Positions 21,384 to 33,593 of a DNA stretch of 64,000 nucleotides are shown here, piece after piece; positions within the stretch are counted from its first letter, which is position 1, and each line of letters starts with the position of its first letter. A model generated the notes under the pieces. It searched no databases. It was given only the letters and a program-made list of their open reading frames with translations, and was not told the DNA's origin. This DNA is from Pohlia nutans. Its lineage: Eukaryota > Streptophyta > Bryopsida > Bryales > Mniaceae. Location: assembly GCA_022496805.1 (NCBI GenBank), contig CM040094.1:682001-746000 (forward strand). The letters run 5' to 3'. A program made the translations under genes and the position numbers.

Positions 21384-22405
21384 ACCCACGTGGTCCAACT
21401 CCACCACTGCCGACTCAATACTGGCACCGAACCACCAGTGCTGTCCGCTCGATGCTTGCCACTGTCGACGTTGCAGTTGACAACTCCACCAAGCATTTGT
21501 CGCCGTCTCAACGCCTCTCAACGCTAACACATAGTACCTACAATAACCTTTCCGCATCATGATAAAATTGAAAATAAAAACAGAATTCCCAATGTAAATT
21601 ACCACATTTGTAAAACACATAGTGACATTAACAACGTAATTCATTTCGCAAGAAACTGAACAGCAACCAGAACTCAAAAGGGATAACCTGAAGAGATGAA
21701 GTGAAAGGAGCCAAACCTGGAAAGCCGGAGAATTGCCACCGATGACAGTGAACTCCTCAACTCAAACACTCAAACACTCATTTCCGCACGATTCATCATT
21801 AAGAACTTCAAGTCACAAACGAACTCGCAGAAACAAAACAGAATTCAAATTACAACAAAATCAAAGAAACGTGACTTCAAAGAAAGTGCATAACCAAGAA
21901 ACGTGACTGTTAGTAAAAAAACACACCTAAAACGCAACAGAAGCTTTCGGAAAACGTAAGAATCGCTCAAACTTCGCACATGACATCGCACAGTTGCAAA
22001 CTCGAAACAAAAGTTCGAAAACAGAGCACGGAAGCAAAAACTTACCAAATTGTTCCAAATAAAAGCTGCTTCGCCAAATTTCTGTGTCTAGGGCACCAGA
22101 TTACCTGCAGTGAGAAGATGATAATGGCTGACGATCAGCCATATTTGCTTTTGAGTCTTGCATGCCAAGCAAATGGAATTGAGCGCGGTGAGCTTCGGGG
22201 CCTCCTCGACGAGCGAGCTTTGGCAAGTTCCATGACGAATGAATGAATGGGTTACAAATTATCATCCACATCCCTCGTGTTTCTATCCAACCCAACACGG
22301 TGGTCACTTTCAACATAAATTAATTGAAAATTATCTTGAGAAATTAGAGTTAACCGAAAAGAAGCCCATCTAACCTCCTTTTTGCCCTCCTTCTTTGAGC
22401 GGATT
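21384..22405. other. upstream region of LRR gene
   Basis: Probable promoter and 5' leader on the minus strand. A candidate acceptor GTAG/GTACTATG lies near 21534, so a leader intron is possible. No separate coding gene is supported. Confidence 0.4.
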
Positions 22406-22669
22406 TCTCTAAATCCTCCAGTGGTCTTCAATGAATGGGGACAAAAGTGCCCCCTATTTTTGTCCGGTCCAGGGCCCACCTTAAAAAAAAATCCCCTCCT
22501 CCAATGGTTTTTAATTCCCAAATAGGTCCCCTTCGGATAATTTAGAACCGTAGGCCTCAAATATGCAAAAAAAATTGCCAAAAAAAGCACCGGTGCCCAA
22601 AATGGAAATTTCAGAAAAGGGGGGGCCATGAACAGTGGCCTGCATTAAAGACCACCGGGGATTTAGAGA
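22406..22669. mobile_element. MITE family B, copy 1
   Basis: About 264 bp with inverted ends: left TCTCTAAATCCTCCAGTGG, right CCACCGGGGATTTAGAGA. The core GCCCCCTATTTTTGTCCGG is shared with copies at 36675, 41876 and 42773. There is no coding capacity. Confidence 0.85.
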
Positions 22670-22877
22670 CGGGGCTTTTGAGCTATAGTTGGGATGAATA
22701 GTGTCGTGTCATAACTTGTTCCCTTGTGGGCCATAGGCTTGGAGCTTTGGTAGGAGGTGTGGGAGTCATTACGAGGTGTGGAGAATAATGGCAGTGGCTT
22801 GCTTTAGATTGTCTCCCAACAAATCGTGAACTAGTTTTTGGTCTATTTATATTTCCATATGAGTTCATTATGCATTA

Positions 22878-23223
22878 GAGTTATCCGTAAAGTGGGAACT
22901 AGGTAACCTCTATGCCACTATGTGTTTTCAATTTTGATATAGAATTTTCTGACACAAGTTACCAAGCTCCTTCCATTGGAGAAATATGAGGTTGGTATAG
23001 GGGTACGTGCAGATTCCTCTGTGGGAACTCAAGTCAGGTTTGGGGGAGCTACTCTTGCATTCGGGAGAGTCAAGGTTCAAATCTTTATGACAACGCAGTG
23101 CGCTGTGTTTAGTCAATAATAAAGGGACCGAACCTCATTTTCACCGCCTTTCAAACTAAAAAAACCAGTTCTACCTTGTTTTTCCTCTTGTGAAATTTTT
23201 TTGCTCGACTTTACGGATAACTC
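22878..23223. mobile_element. TA-flanked MITE, 16-bp perfect terminal repeats
   Basis: GAGTTATCCGTAAAGT at the left and its exact reverse complement at the right, with TA on both sides (22876-22877 and 23224-23225). The size is 346 bp. The TA duplication suits mobilisation by a Tc1/mariner-type enzyme. The ends do not match the two Tc1 elements in this window. Confidence 0.85.
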
Positions 23224-23576
23224 TATTGTCTTGAGAAATTATGCATTGTGGTTTTTTGAATGTGCAAAATTGATTCACTTATCCGTTGGATATAAAATTT
23301 TGCAAATGAATATGAAATTATTCAAATGAATGTGAAATTGTTCAAGTGAATGTGAAATTGTTCACATGGATGAAATTTTAATGTTTCAAAATTTTGTATT
23401 CGAAGTGAAAAAGATCAAGTCTCTTAGAAATAATCAATTATGACAGAAGTGTGTAGAAACTGGCCACAAGGTACAATAATATATACAAACAGTGTCAAAA
23501 TTTCATCGACGTTATGATTTCATTTGTAGTTCTCATTTACAGATTGTTGAAGGTAATTCAATGGGTTGTGGTAGTT

Positions 23577-23745
23577 CATTAATTATTGCTATTACTGTGA
23601 GTCACAGAATTGTGAGATTTCCCACACAATCTTCACTACTCACCGTGAGAATTTTCAACTACTGCGAGTCACAGTTTGTTCCAATATCACAATTCCTGTG
23701 AGAATGTTGAATTATTGTGACTCATAGTAATGGCAATAATTAGTG
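23577..23745. mobile_element. small inverted-repeat element
   Basis: About 169 bp with ~29-bp near-perfect arms: left CATTAATTATTGCTATTACT, right AGTAATGGCAATAATTAGTG. TGAGTCACA words recur inside. No clear target duplication was found. Confidence 0.75.
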
Positions 23746-24161
23746 TAGTACCCAATTGCAATACAATTTAGATAGGATTTTCATTTTGATTTTGAAATCT
23801 AAGAAACCCATTGAGCATATGGTACTGAGGTACACTATCTTAATTAGATGGCAAATTGTGCATATGGACAATTAATCCCAAAATGACTGAACAACCATTT
23901 TATGATCGCTACCCTTTTTATACGGGTTGTTCAGGATGATAACTTTCTTGCTCATGATAACCTACTAGCAGCACCAAGTCATGTATATCACATTACTGTC
24001 ACGATTACTATTCAAATGGACTCAACAAGAATCAAACTTGGACCATATACAACGCCTTCTACCAACAGCAGCCGCGGTACCCATGACTTGGCAATCATCA
24101 CTAAGACAAATTTTTGACAATACCCAACAACCACTAGATTATGGTAGCTTTTGTATTAGTT

Positions 24162-24317
24162 AGTAGTCACTAGAGTGTCTATTCTCAAAAGAGGAGAGTA
24201 TTCTTATACCAATGACCCTTTGTCCAATGGACATTGGCTCATTGTCAAAACGAACAAACACTTCATTCGCGCTTGAAAGACGACTGGAGTTTCTCATCTA
24301 TCTTCTATCTATCTAGA
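24162..24317 (-). repeat. dispersed repeat family G, copy 1 (reverse)
   Basis: The reverse complement matches 43661-43817 along its length: GATAGATAGA start, CGCGAATGAAGTGT in the middle, and ACACTATAGTGAC-like end. A third, half-length copy lies at 52507-52585. The class is unknown, since terminal repeats are not evident. Confidence 0.75.
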
Positions 24318-24462
24318 GAAAGTAGCTGAGATTTTCCTTGAACATGTTGGAGCTTCTATTAGAATGAAAGACTGAGGTGCATTATGCTTCTTGAAAAAGC
24401 ACATGAGAGTGTACAAGAAAGTTCAAAGACAATATGTTGTTCTATAAGATAAAATCACTATA

Positions 24463-24596
24463 TTCGTTTAATTGGGAATTTTTGTCATATTGGGACTCTT
24501 CGAAATCTACAACTAGCATAGATTCAATGGGAAAACCTATACGTTCTGTAAATTGCAAAGAGTCCCAACATGACGGAAATTCCCAATTAAACAAAC
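24463..24596. repeat. 134-bp foldback with ~37-bp arms
   Basis: GTTTAATTGGGAATTT and GTCATATTGGGACTCTT on the left pair with AAGAGTCCCAACATGACGG and AAATTCCCAATTAAAC on the right. It may be a small MITE or a hairpin precursor. Confidence 0.75.
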
Positions 24597-25175
24597 ATGG
24601 CTAATAAAGTAGTTTTGTAGCTCAAGAAGCTCAATGGAAGGCAAGATTAGAAAACATTTCTGCATGGGTTCCGTTTGTAGATGATGCATGTCAAAAAAAA
24701 ACTCCTTTAGTTTTTATGAGATTGAGACATAAAGACATGGAGATAAAGACATTCCCACATGGGATTTCATATGGGAAGTGGGACAAAATTCCCGCAATTG
24801 TAACTTTCATGGATGATTGTAGTCGTTGTACTGTATTTTTATCTGAGAAAGTTACAATTGCGGAAAATTTGTCTGCGTTTATCAGATGCGTTTATCAGAT
24901 GGGAATCTTGTATTTATCTCCCTGTATGAATAGAGACGGCCTTCTTGGAGTAGTACACTGACACTGCTTTAGAAGCTGGTGCAGTCTCTGCCATTGTCCA
25001 TGAAGACATTTTGGAGCCCGTGATTTCCGCCATCTAGCAACATGTTGCAAAAGGCCATGAAGGACACTCTAAGATCAAAGGAAATCCGACATCGGGCGTC
25101 TTTGATATTAATAGGATCTCCTACTTAGCAAATATTTGCTCCGCAATGTAGGCACTTGCACAATGTAGACACTTG

Positions 25176-25354
25176 CACTACAAGGAGAAGGCGTCGCTTT
25201 TCACTCATGTGAGTCAAACGGCGCCACTTCGCACTCACCATTTTTTTGGTTGGATTTGGTGAGTGCGATTCGTCACGTAGGACAAGTGTGTACAGTGAAA
25301 AGCGACAACAAAAAGAACCCTCCGGAGTGAGAAACAACGCCTCTGCTTGTAATG
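25176..25354 (+). mobile_element. CACTA-type MITE, copy 1
   Basis: 179 bp starting CACTACAAGGAGAAGGCG and ending CGCCTCTGCTTGTAATG. TTG is duplicated on both sides (25173-25175 and 25355-25357). Ends beginning CACTACAAG and a 3-bp duplication are hallmarks of En/Spm (CACTA) elements. There is no coding capacity. Confidence 0.9.
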
Positions 25355-25541
25355 TTGGTGGTTTAGAATGAATTGTAGAATTTGAATAGAGCTGGAATAT
25401 AATACCCTTGGATAGTTTATTTGCACAAGGATTTTTGAGAATATTTTATGGTCCCCAATGAAGAGGGATTGACCACATTGGACAACCTTGCGCAAGGCGA
25501 ATCATAAATATTGTTACAACTTGTGGAACAATATGTTACTA

Positions 25542-25714
25542 GACTACTAGCAAAGGCGTCGCTTCTCACTAAAAACAGTATCAGAGTTCATTGTAAACAC
25601 TTGTCCTACATGACGTATAGCACTCACCAAGTCTTGAGCGCATGTGCAGTGAGTGCGAAGTGGCGTTGTTTGACTCACCTACTAAGTGAAAAGCAACGCC
25701 TTTTCCTCGTAGTA
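25542..25714 (-). mobile_element. CACTA-type MITE, copy 2
   Basis: In opposite orientation to copy 1, with decayed tips (GACTACTAGCAAAGGCGTC and CGCCTTTTCCTCGTAGTA). The internal TTGTCCTACATGACG and GTGAGTGCGAAGTGGCG blocks match the other copies. Confidence 0.85.
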
Positions 25715-25804
25715 CCAAATCATGCAAGCCGAAGACAACGGTGATATGGCAATGAAGATTATCCAATGTGGAAACTTGAGTGTAGTGAGCGATGAGCAAG
25801 TGGA

Positions 25805-25975
25805 CACTACAAGCAGAAGCGTCATTTCTCACTTTGGAGGATCATGTTCATTGTTGCTTTCACTGCACACGCTTGTCCTACATGACAAATCGCACTCACC
25901 AAAAAATTGGTGAGTGCAAAGTGGCGCCATTTGACTCACAGAAGGAGTGAAAAGCAACGCCTTCTCCTTGCAGTG
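25805..25975 (-). mobile_element. CACTA-type MITE, copy 3
   Basis: 171 bp from CACTACAAGCAGAAGCG to CTTCTCCTTGCAGTG. GGA is duplicated at 25802-25804 and 25976-25978. Same family as copies 1, 2 and 4. Confidence 0.9.
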
Positions 25976-27151
25976 GGACTAGTTGTCGAGCGGCTTGGAC
26001 ACTGTATTAACACCACTAAAGAGAATTGGGAACATGTGAAAGACAACGATGATATAGTGTGCAATTTGCCTCATTCGGGCAAGTTTCTCATCACTTTGGC
26101 TTCTGCTTGAATGGATCAGCAAACATGGACATGGATCTTGGATTAGCCACATTTGTGAAAGAAAAATCTCCATGTATAAAGCAAAAAATCAACGCAATTT
26201 ATAGAGATCACTTAGAACTTCAAATGCTAATCTTGGGATGAAGGCAAAGGCATCTGAACTAAGAGTTAAACAGAATATTTTACAATATTCTACAATGTAT
26301 CAATACTAAGAGTACACATATCATATTCTTAGAGTATACACAAAATATTCTACAGCATCCTTGGATATTCAAGGATATTCAAGGATTATTTTATTTTATT
26401 TTTTGAAGCAAATGGTGAATTTATTCCACAGCAAAATCACAAAACCAAGATACAAAACAAACAGCACCACTGCAAAGCCGAGAAGGCACCAGGCCAACTG
26501 GCAGCTACCAATTTATTCAAGGATATTTCATCCAAGTTGTGTAACATATAACACACTCATCTAATTAGACAACCGGCCTTAGGCATCTAATACAATGTCA
26601 ATTGAAAATGATGAATTTGTAATTGGTCAAGGAGGCCATTCAAGCAACTAGAATATTAACACGTGCTAATTTGTGCTGACATAAGAAGGAAAAACTCAGA
26701 AAATGCTTGCAGAGAACCATAAAAAAAGCTTCAAGAGCAGGTCGAGGGAAAGAATTGCAAGGCAGACAATTTCCACTGAGGTAAAGAGACTGCAGCATGT
26801 TAATATCTGCAGTTTACCGGTAGTCCTTAGGTAGGAACTGCTTGTAATTGTGAAGTTCTTAAATTCAAAAGCCACTATCTATGAGTAGCATACCGTTCTT
26901 TAGAGGCCCATTGTTGCACCTCCGAATCTCAAGCATCTATCACGGGATCAAAAATATCACAAAGCATTTCCTCTAACTTCAACTGGACCAAAGCAACAAG
27001 GGTTGGAGAGTTGAATTATTTTATTCGCAATTTCTCCAGTGTTAAGGTTGTGGTTCAGCAAGGGTTTAAGAACGTTATGAGATTCAATTCTACCGAGAAA
27101 GGCAATTAACGATACTTTTCTTTTATCCGGGGTGAGTCAGGTGTCGATTAC
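25976..27151. other. spacer without supported gene
   Basis: AT-rich, with short repeated words such as AGAATATTTTACAATATTCT near 26275 and GGATATTCAAGGATATTCAA near 26365. No convincing exons. Confidence 0.5.
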
Positions 27152-27517
27152 ATGGACTCAAGTGAAGATGAAGATGACCAAGATTTACTCAATATAAAAG
27201 TTGCGGGTAGTGCATATTCGACCTTCGGAGTCAAAGACCAAGCCTGCAAACCCATACTGCAAGAAGGCCTTGAATCTACAAACTACGCGAAATCCATGAT
27301 CAGATCGGAAGGCCATGAATACTGTACACCCGACGTGAGAAGCTCTCCTGAAAGAAGGTCGCCTTACTTGCCTAGTTCGGGAAACAATCGAACGTTCTCA
27401 TTGCAGAGTTTGAACAAGTACCTCATGGGGTCGCTATTTTCCTCATCGTGCAGCATGGCAGTACACTCGACTGTTAAACCTCCTTTTTCTCCAGTTCATA
27501 GTAAAATGAAATGTTAG
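27152..27517 (+). CDS. possible small acidic protein, unidentified
   Basis: A 121-codon frame begins MDSSEDEDDQDLLNIK, then a Ser/Pro-rich middle (DVRSSPERRSPYLPSSG) and a basic end. The acidic start and composition look protein-like, and the frame is longer than most in this AT-rich spacer. I recognise no domain. It may be an exon of a larger or broken gene, or chance. It converges on the BASS gene end at 27756. Confidence 0.25.
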   Translation: MDSSEDEDDQDLLNIKVAGSAYSTFGVKDQACKPILQEGLESTNYAKSMIRSEGHEYCTPDVRSSPERRSPYLPSSGNNRTFSLQSLNKYLMGSLFSSSCSMAVHSTVKPPFSPVHSKMKC

Positions 27518-27755
27518 CACAGGTTAGAAACTAAAATAAAATGTTAGCAAACGAAAGTGTGCTCACAAACCAACAAGTCAATCATGCTCTCAACTGATGG
27601 ACGATGACAAAATGAATGAACTCAACAATAATTATGCTTGCTTTATAATACAGATACCGATGCTACTTGGTGAATCCATGGCATACCTATTAATAAATTT
27701 ACAAGGATAACCCCATAGTGGCATATATCAGAAGCTCTCCAAAATCTTCCAATGT

Positions 27756-29893
27756 TTAGGCGTATGATACACGATCTCCGAGCCTATGGACGACGTTCCG
27801 AATCTGATGGCCTTTCCCCCAGAAGGAGGCGAGCGACAAGCCCATAATAGCCATGACAACCACGGAGCAAGCAGGAGGAACTGCATGACTTCCTCCCAGA
27901 AATTGGGTGGCCAACAGCATTGCCAGAGTGGAGCTTTGCATGCCTGTGCACAAGCTGATCGTCCGTGCCACTTTCTCCTCTTGCTTCCAGAACGGCAATC
28001 TGGGAACCCAATATCCCAGAACAAAAGCGCTCACGTGGAAGGCCAACACAGGGAATAGAAGCCGAAATCCTTCCATGGACACAATACGACTTCTGTTCAA
28101 GGCTAACGGGCTTCCAATACACAACGACGTGCACACCATCGCCATCAGAGGCATAAATGGCCTAATCTTGTCCACAAAGCTTTTAGCATATGTGTTCAGA
28201 CTGAGACCAAGCACAATGGGCAGGATCACCACCTGCAAACCACCACACGTACATAGACAATGATATGAGTTGCCCGCACAAACTATCCCCAAGATAACAA
28301 AATAACAAAGACGATAACTAAATAACAACGATGATAACAATGGAATTGCCCTACAAATGATGTCGCTTAATTGTACATCATTCACCAAAGCAGCCTCGTC
28401 TACAGGTGATATTACCTGAAGGATGGATTTGCCCATAGCAATGACGTCCACCGGCACCACAGATCCGATCAGAAGTTTCGTCAGCAGAGGGGTAATAATT
28501 ACTGAAGAGACAGTGGTCAAACTAGTCAAGATGATGCTCAAGGCAACATCGCCTTCACTTAGAAAAGCAGCATAACTTGAGAGTTGAGCCCCAGCGACGC
28601 ATGATGTCAGGATCAACCCAGACGAGAACGCTGGCGAAACACTGAATGCCGCACACACCAGTAGTCCCAGAACAGGCTTCACCATGTACTGAGCGACATA
28701 TCCTACGAGCACAGGCAGAGGCCTGGAACAATCAAACAGTACAAGCCTTAGAACTTGTAAAGAGACACATTCTGGACAAGTAAGAGATCCTAGAACGGTC
28801 TAGTTTTGCGCAAAAGAAAATCTATAGTACGTGGAACATCTATTAGTTTTGGAAAGAACGATCGATTTCAAAAAGACCATACCTTTTCAACACAAGAGCA
28901 AAATCGGAAACGGAGAGCTGCACACCGATTGATAGCATGATTCCCCCTAGGGCCGGAGCATAATAATCTTTACTGACCCTGCACATAAAATTAAATGCAA
29001 CGGTGAGCCCTAAAACCTGAGGAAAATGAACCCTTCCTGTCCAATTCTCCAGATAATCCAGAATCTCTGAATAAGTAGAAGAAAAGACATAATTTGTTTT
29101 CCGTTCACACATCAACAATGAGACCGTCGCTACATTTAACAAGAGCCACGAATAATATTGATCAATAGGTTACAAGGAAGATCGATTGCCACATACCAAG
29201 CAAAAGAAGCGGGTTGAGTCAACGCAGCTACTGCCGTTGCTAAAACAACGTAAGGAAGCATTTGAGATAGTGACTTGGTGAGATCAACTTTCTGTCCCTT
29301 CTTGTCACGCTTGACTTTGATTCCGAACGACGCCAGTGACACATTGCCTTCTCGTATGTACGTACCGACTCTGCCTTTGTCGCGAGCTCTGACCATCTCA
29401 ATAGCAGCCACCTCCTGTCCCTCGTAGGACGTGGAGGCGCGAGGATTCTGAGAGGAGGCTTGAGAATTGCCAGCATTCACATCCGAATGGCGCTTACTCT
29501 TATCACAGATTTTTTTATGATGAGATGGTCTGCTCTTGTCTCCAGAAGGACCTCTATCTGTAACAAAAAGATCACACGGACACACTTGGGTCAGTTTTAG
29601 CTCAGGTAAGCATGCCAGCCTCGTCGACACGAAGAGGAAATTTCGCAAAGTGATCTGCGAATATGTAAGAGGGACTTACATTTGGCACTACACTGTAAGA
29701 CATGATGGAACAATTCTGCGCGCCTAATAAATCCATAATAGAAGAGATCGTGCTTGGGAAGACGGGAGCCGAGGAAAACGCTGCTTCTACTTGATGATGA
29801 GCGGTTGCTCAATGCGTCAGATCGAATAGAGATCCCAGATAGTGTTGGTAAACTTCGAATACTGTGTCCAGCATTCGCAATACTAGCAGCCAT
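27756..29893 (-). CDS. bile acid:sodium symporter (BASS) family transporter, plastid-targeted
   Basis: Five exons on the minus strand: 29893-29680, 29557-29197, 28978-28883, 28722-28416 and 28232-27756. All are GT-AG with matching phases and give 484 residues. The first ~75 residues are Ser/Arg-rich with few acidic residues, like a chloroplast transit peptide. The membrane region has the family blocks ALGGIMLSIGVQLSVSDFAL, GYVAQYMVKPVLG, SCVAGAQLSSYA, SILQVVILPIVLGL, MVCTSLCIGSPLALNR, ISLCTGMQSSTLAMLLA and CSVVVMAIMGLSLASFWG. Plant relatives co-transport organic acids with sodium across the plastid envelope. Substrate here is unproven; BASS1-like is my closest match. An in-frame ATG at 29944 could extend the start. 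The last intron (28233-28415) is 183 nt with no stop in frame, so retention would insert 61 residues. Confidence 0.92.
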
Positions 29894-31127
29894 TACAACA
29901 GCGGCCGCGCGATTCCGAAGGTGCACGTCAAAGATCTTGCGCAATAACTTTACTTATCCAGTTTAACCTGTCAAAGAATTCCACAGAAATAATGGTCAGT
30001 CACAGTGTGACTACCACAAGCATTCTGCTGCAATTTACTCCCTGCTGCCCAACAGCACGAAAGTCATTATACGACACAGACGGTGGATCCGGCATTTTGA
30101 ACTTGCTGACTTGCAAGTTCATAGACATACTGCATGTCAGCGCATACACATACTCCTCTCCAAACTACGTCGAGTTTTCAAAGAGGTCGGAAACAATTCT
30201 CGGCAAAATTTCAGCACGATGAACGGCTTCTCATTTCACTGCTAGATTGTCTCATCATTTCACTACTTCTACGACCGTCAATGAAAACCTAAGTCAACAC
30301 AAGTAATAGCTCAGCGAAATCTCACTTCACTCTGCTACTATCTGAATCGCAGTCAAAAAAATTGTCACAGATCGATGGATAAGCCACCCTAAATTAAGAA
30401 TATTCAATTACTGTAGAAACGTTCGACTGGCATTTGTCAAAATATCTCGCCGAGTACACAGTCGTGCAAGGCCCGGATTGGAGGGGATAGGCATAGTATC
30501 TCCACACAGAGCCGAAACCACAACCACGAGAAAAACATGTTTCACGGCGAAATATACTTAAGGCGTAATCACATTAGGAAACAAGCCTAACACTTACGAG
30601 AATAATTCCTTCAAAGACAAAATAAATAAAATAATAAAATAATAACAGAGCTACTAATATACTAACCACGCAGTTCTGAAACTCACAAAATCATTATCCT
30701 GAATCCTCTCAGATAAACAGGAACTGTAAGAAGCCTTGAAATCAAATGTACCTTACCAGATAGGGAAAGAAAGAGTTAAGTTCTGAAAAACAAGAGGCAA
30801 GCATACACAAGAATGATGAAAAGCAACTACGCCTGCGAACCAGAAAAACGACACACTACAGTACTCAAGCAAAAAATACAACACTACATTAAAGAAACGA
30901 AGAGCTCACTCACCATGAAAACTTCTGCGGGCTCAATAACGCGCCGCGCCGTAGTGTTCCGTAAAATTCCGAGGAAAGCGAATGCGGCGCTCAAAATACA
31001 CGATCAAAAATTTATCAAACCAGAACACACTATTCTGGCTCTAAATTTCACCAAACTTTCTCTACCAAAATTTAGCTGGAAAATACACCTCCGCCGTTCG
31101 TGACACCAATGCAGCCAGCAAGACAAG
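29894..31127. other. upstream region of BASS gene
   Basis: Likely 5' leader, promoter and perhaps a leader intron. There is a GC-rich patch near 30935-30980. No coding exon is supported. Confidence 0.4.
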
Positions 31128-31493
31128 GACTAACAGGAATTGACAAACTTGAAGCAACAGGCTCAAAAAAAGTCGAAAAAAATCGAGAAAAAAAACACTC
31201 CTGTCAGTGTTTCCAAGAGTTTCTAAATGACTATGAAAAACTAGTTCCTCTACACTGAGCCCGATGCTGAAAAAAGGCTCGGAGGCCAAACTGCGCAAGG
31301 CACACAATAAGAACTAACAGGAATTGACAAAATTGAAGCTACAGGCTTAAAAAAAGTCGGAAAAAATCGAGAAAAAAAACACTCCTGTCAGTGTTTCCAA
31401 GAGTTTCTAAATGACTATGAAAAACTAGTTCCTCTACACTGAGCCCGATGCTGAAAAAAGGCTCAGAGGCCAAACTGCGCAAGGCACAGAATA
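31128..31493. repeat. tandem duplication, two ~183-bp units
   Basis: Unit 1 (31128-31311) and unit 2 (31312-31493) are almost identical: both contain CACTCCTGTCAGTGTTTCCA, CTAGTTCCTCTACACTGAGC and CCAAACTGCGCAAGGCACA. The pair lies ~1.2 kb upstream of the BASS start. Confidence 0.95.
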
Positions 31494-31914
31494 AAGAAAA
31501 CGTGGTGTTGAGAGTTTCCCTTGTGAGGGAGAGAGAGATCGTATCCGTATCGAGGTGTATAATACGCCGTATGTATGGGAGAGTATACGGACTGGGCAGC
31601 GAGAGACGTGGCTACATTGTGCGGTATTAGGACTCCCTGCCCGCTGGTCTTAGGGCTCCCTATGAAATGCGGTAAGCATATTAATCTAATTCGTTTCTGA
31701 TGACATTGCATTTTTTTCTTTTTCCAAAGGAAGATTCTGGTAGTATACTGTAGAGGGCTCTATTTTGAATTAAAAAATTTAAATCTTGTTATATATCATT
31801 CTTATATTGCTTGAATTTCATGTGGGAATTAATAATAGGATGAACAAATAAATATGGATGATTTTATTCATTCTTCTCTACATGGCTACATTCTAGGGTG
31901 AATATGGCTTTGTG

Positions 31915-32182
31915 TCAGGAATTCGGATTTCAAACAATTTTCGTGCAACATCCGATATTTCATGAGTTCGTGCATTTTTCACACGGATTTTGCAAGGTTT
32001 TTGTGTTAATTCCGCACGAATTCTGCACTATCTTAAATAACAAAAAAAAATGAATGTAGAAGCTATTTGGATTCAGTGTAGAATTAGCGCAAAATCCATG
32101 CAAAAATTGTATAAACCCATGAAATATCGAATGTCACACGAAAATCGTTAAAAATCAGCGAGTTTCTAAATTCCTAATGATT
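31915..32182. mobile_element. inverted-repeat element, ~270 bp
   Basis: Long imperfect arms: TTTTCGTGCAACATCC and GATATTTCATGAGTTCGTG on the left mirror CATGAAATATCGAATGTC and ACACGAAAATCG on the right. Most of the sequence folds on itself. No coding region. Confidence 0.75.
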
Positions 32183-32250
32183 GCTAATGGAAAAACCCAA
32201 AAAAAAATGACTTTCACTTGTGACATTTTTTGACCAAAAAAATTGGTTAA

Positions 32251-32469
32251 CCCCTACAGAACCAAGAAGTTCAAATTGGGCCTCATGTTTTTTTAGAAGT
32301 ATTGAGTAGGTCTTAACTGAACTCAAATTTATTCATTTTTATCTACACATGCAATATCCTTCACTATTTTCATTGATTAAAATTTTGGTTCTATCTAAAT
32401 TATATTTTCCACAAGATAATCAATTCAAATTTTCAATTTGAAAACCATGAATCCTTGGTTCTTCAAGGG
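32251..32469. mobile_element. TTAA-flanked MITE, family E
   Basis: 219 bp with ends CCCCTACAGAACCAAG and CTTGGTTCTTCAAGGG, an inverted pair, and TTAA immediately outside both (32247-32250 and 32470-32473). Confidence 0.85.
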
Positions 32470-32913
32470 TTAATGCCGATACTAAGTAACCTCGACGTAG
32501 AATAACGACTAAAATGGAACACAAAGATACTCCTCTGTCCCTGAAAAAAGCTTCTAGTACCCATATTCATTTTGTCTCAAAATAAACTTCCAATTTTCTT
32601 AAACTAACACTGCTTCAATTGGCCAAGAGTTCACACCACTATGCTCAAGGTTCACACCATAGGACTACAATGACATTAGGGGCTTCTTTTTTTAACTTCT
32701 TCGAGCCAGATTCCAATGTTGTGACACAGTCACAATGGTTTAAATCTAAAAGGACCACCGTCCATTGCATGCATGGTGTACTACTACAGTGCAAAAGAGT
32801 TAATTTTTCAATTTTCCTTCGACGAGAAGTGTTTTTTTCTTTTGGGCAGAGTTGAGCTTGAATCACGGTCATGGGCTCCACCCTAGAGTAGGCATTAGGC
32901 AGCCATTAATTAA

Positions 32914-33453
32914 CCCCTAAGTGACCGAACGACCATTTTATGGTCACTGCCCTTTTTTTACGGGTTGCCCGAGATGAAAAATAAACTTTTTTGAAAAATA
33001 AAAAATATTTTCAAATAGGAAATCAAGTCTACTTTCCAACCCAATTTGAATTATGTCAATCCGAGTTAAACTCCATCAAGGAGAATTTTTCAAAGACAAA
33101 CACCTCAACATTGTCCTAGTGTTACAAAACTTACTATTTCGGGAAAGTAATGATATTCCCTCTTTGAAATTTTTTGCTTTTTTGAACTTTAGAATAGAAT
33201 GTCTAGTTTCAACCAATCATACCAAATTTCAAATTCTAAAAATAAAATTTGTAATTTTGGTGAATATTCAACGATAAATGCTTCTAAATTTGTTTAATGA
33301 GTATCGAAAACATTTTTTGAAAGTTTGACCGTATAGATAATTATTAAACATCGTGCTTCTCATTTTCTCTTTTGAACCAAACTTCATCGAAGTTGTAGAA
33401 GCAACATTTTATAGCACATTTAGGTTTGGCCCTTACCCCTCTGTCAATTAGGG
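32914..33453 (+). mobile_element. TTAA-flanked element family C, copy 1
   Basis: 540 bp beginning CCCCTAAGTGACCGAACGA between TTAA at 32910-32913 and 33454-33457. Collinear with 55999-56508, 63150-63679 and the reverse copy near 54816; all share TTTGAATTATGTCAAT and CTCAACATTGTC blocks. Non-coding. Confidence 0.85.
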
Positions 33454-33593
33454 TTAAGACAGAGCAGTACGGAACATAATTTCAGTTACGGTATAAACCA
33501 AAGACACAGACAATCATTAGAAACACACTTGGTAGGCCGTAATTTCTCAAAGGCAGCGGCAATAGGGTCCACAAACCAACCCACAGTCTTAAA

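Noticed and set aside
20628..21480. Two plus-strand frames of over 200 codons opposite the LRR gene.
   Set aside because: The minus-strand exons have matching phases, splice sites and LRR motifs; the antisense frames are by-products of its GC-richer codons.
24716..24961. A frame with TFMDDCSR resembling a retroviral integrase core motif.
   Set aside because: Only one short motif fits, the surrounding residues do not, and there are no flanking LTRs or other pol domains.
25140..25980. Possible CRISPR-like array because of regularly spaced similar repeats.
   Set aside because: The repeats are in mixed orientation, have inverted ends and 3-bp target duplications, and the DNA is plant; they are CACTA-type MITEs.
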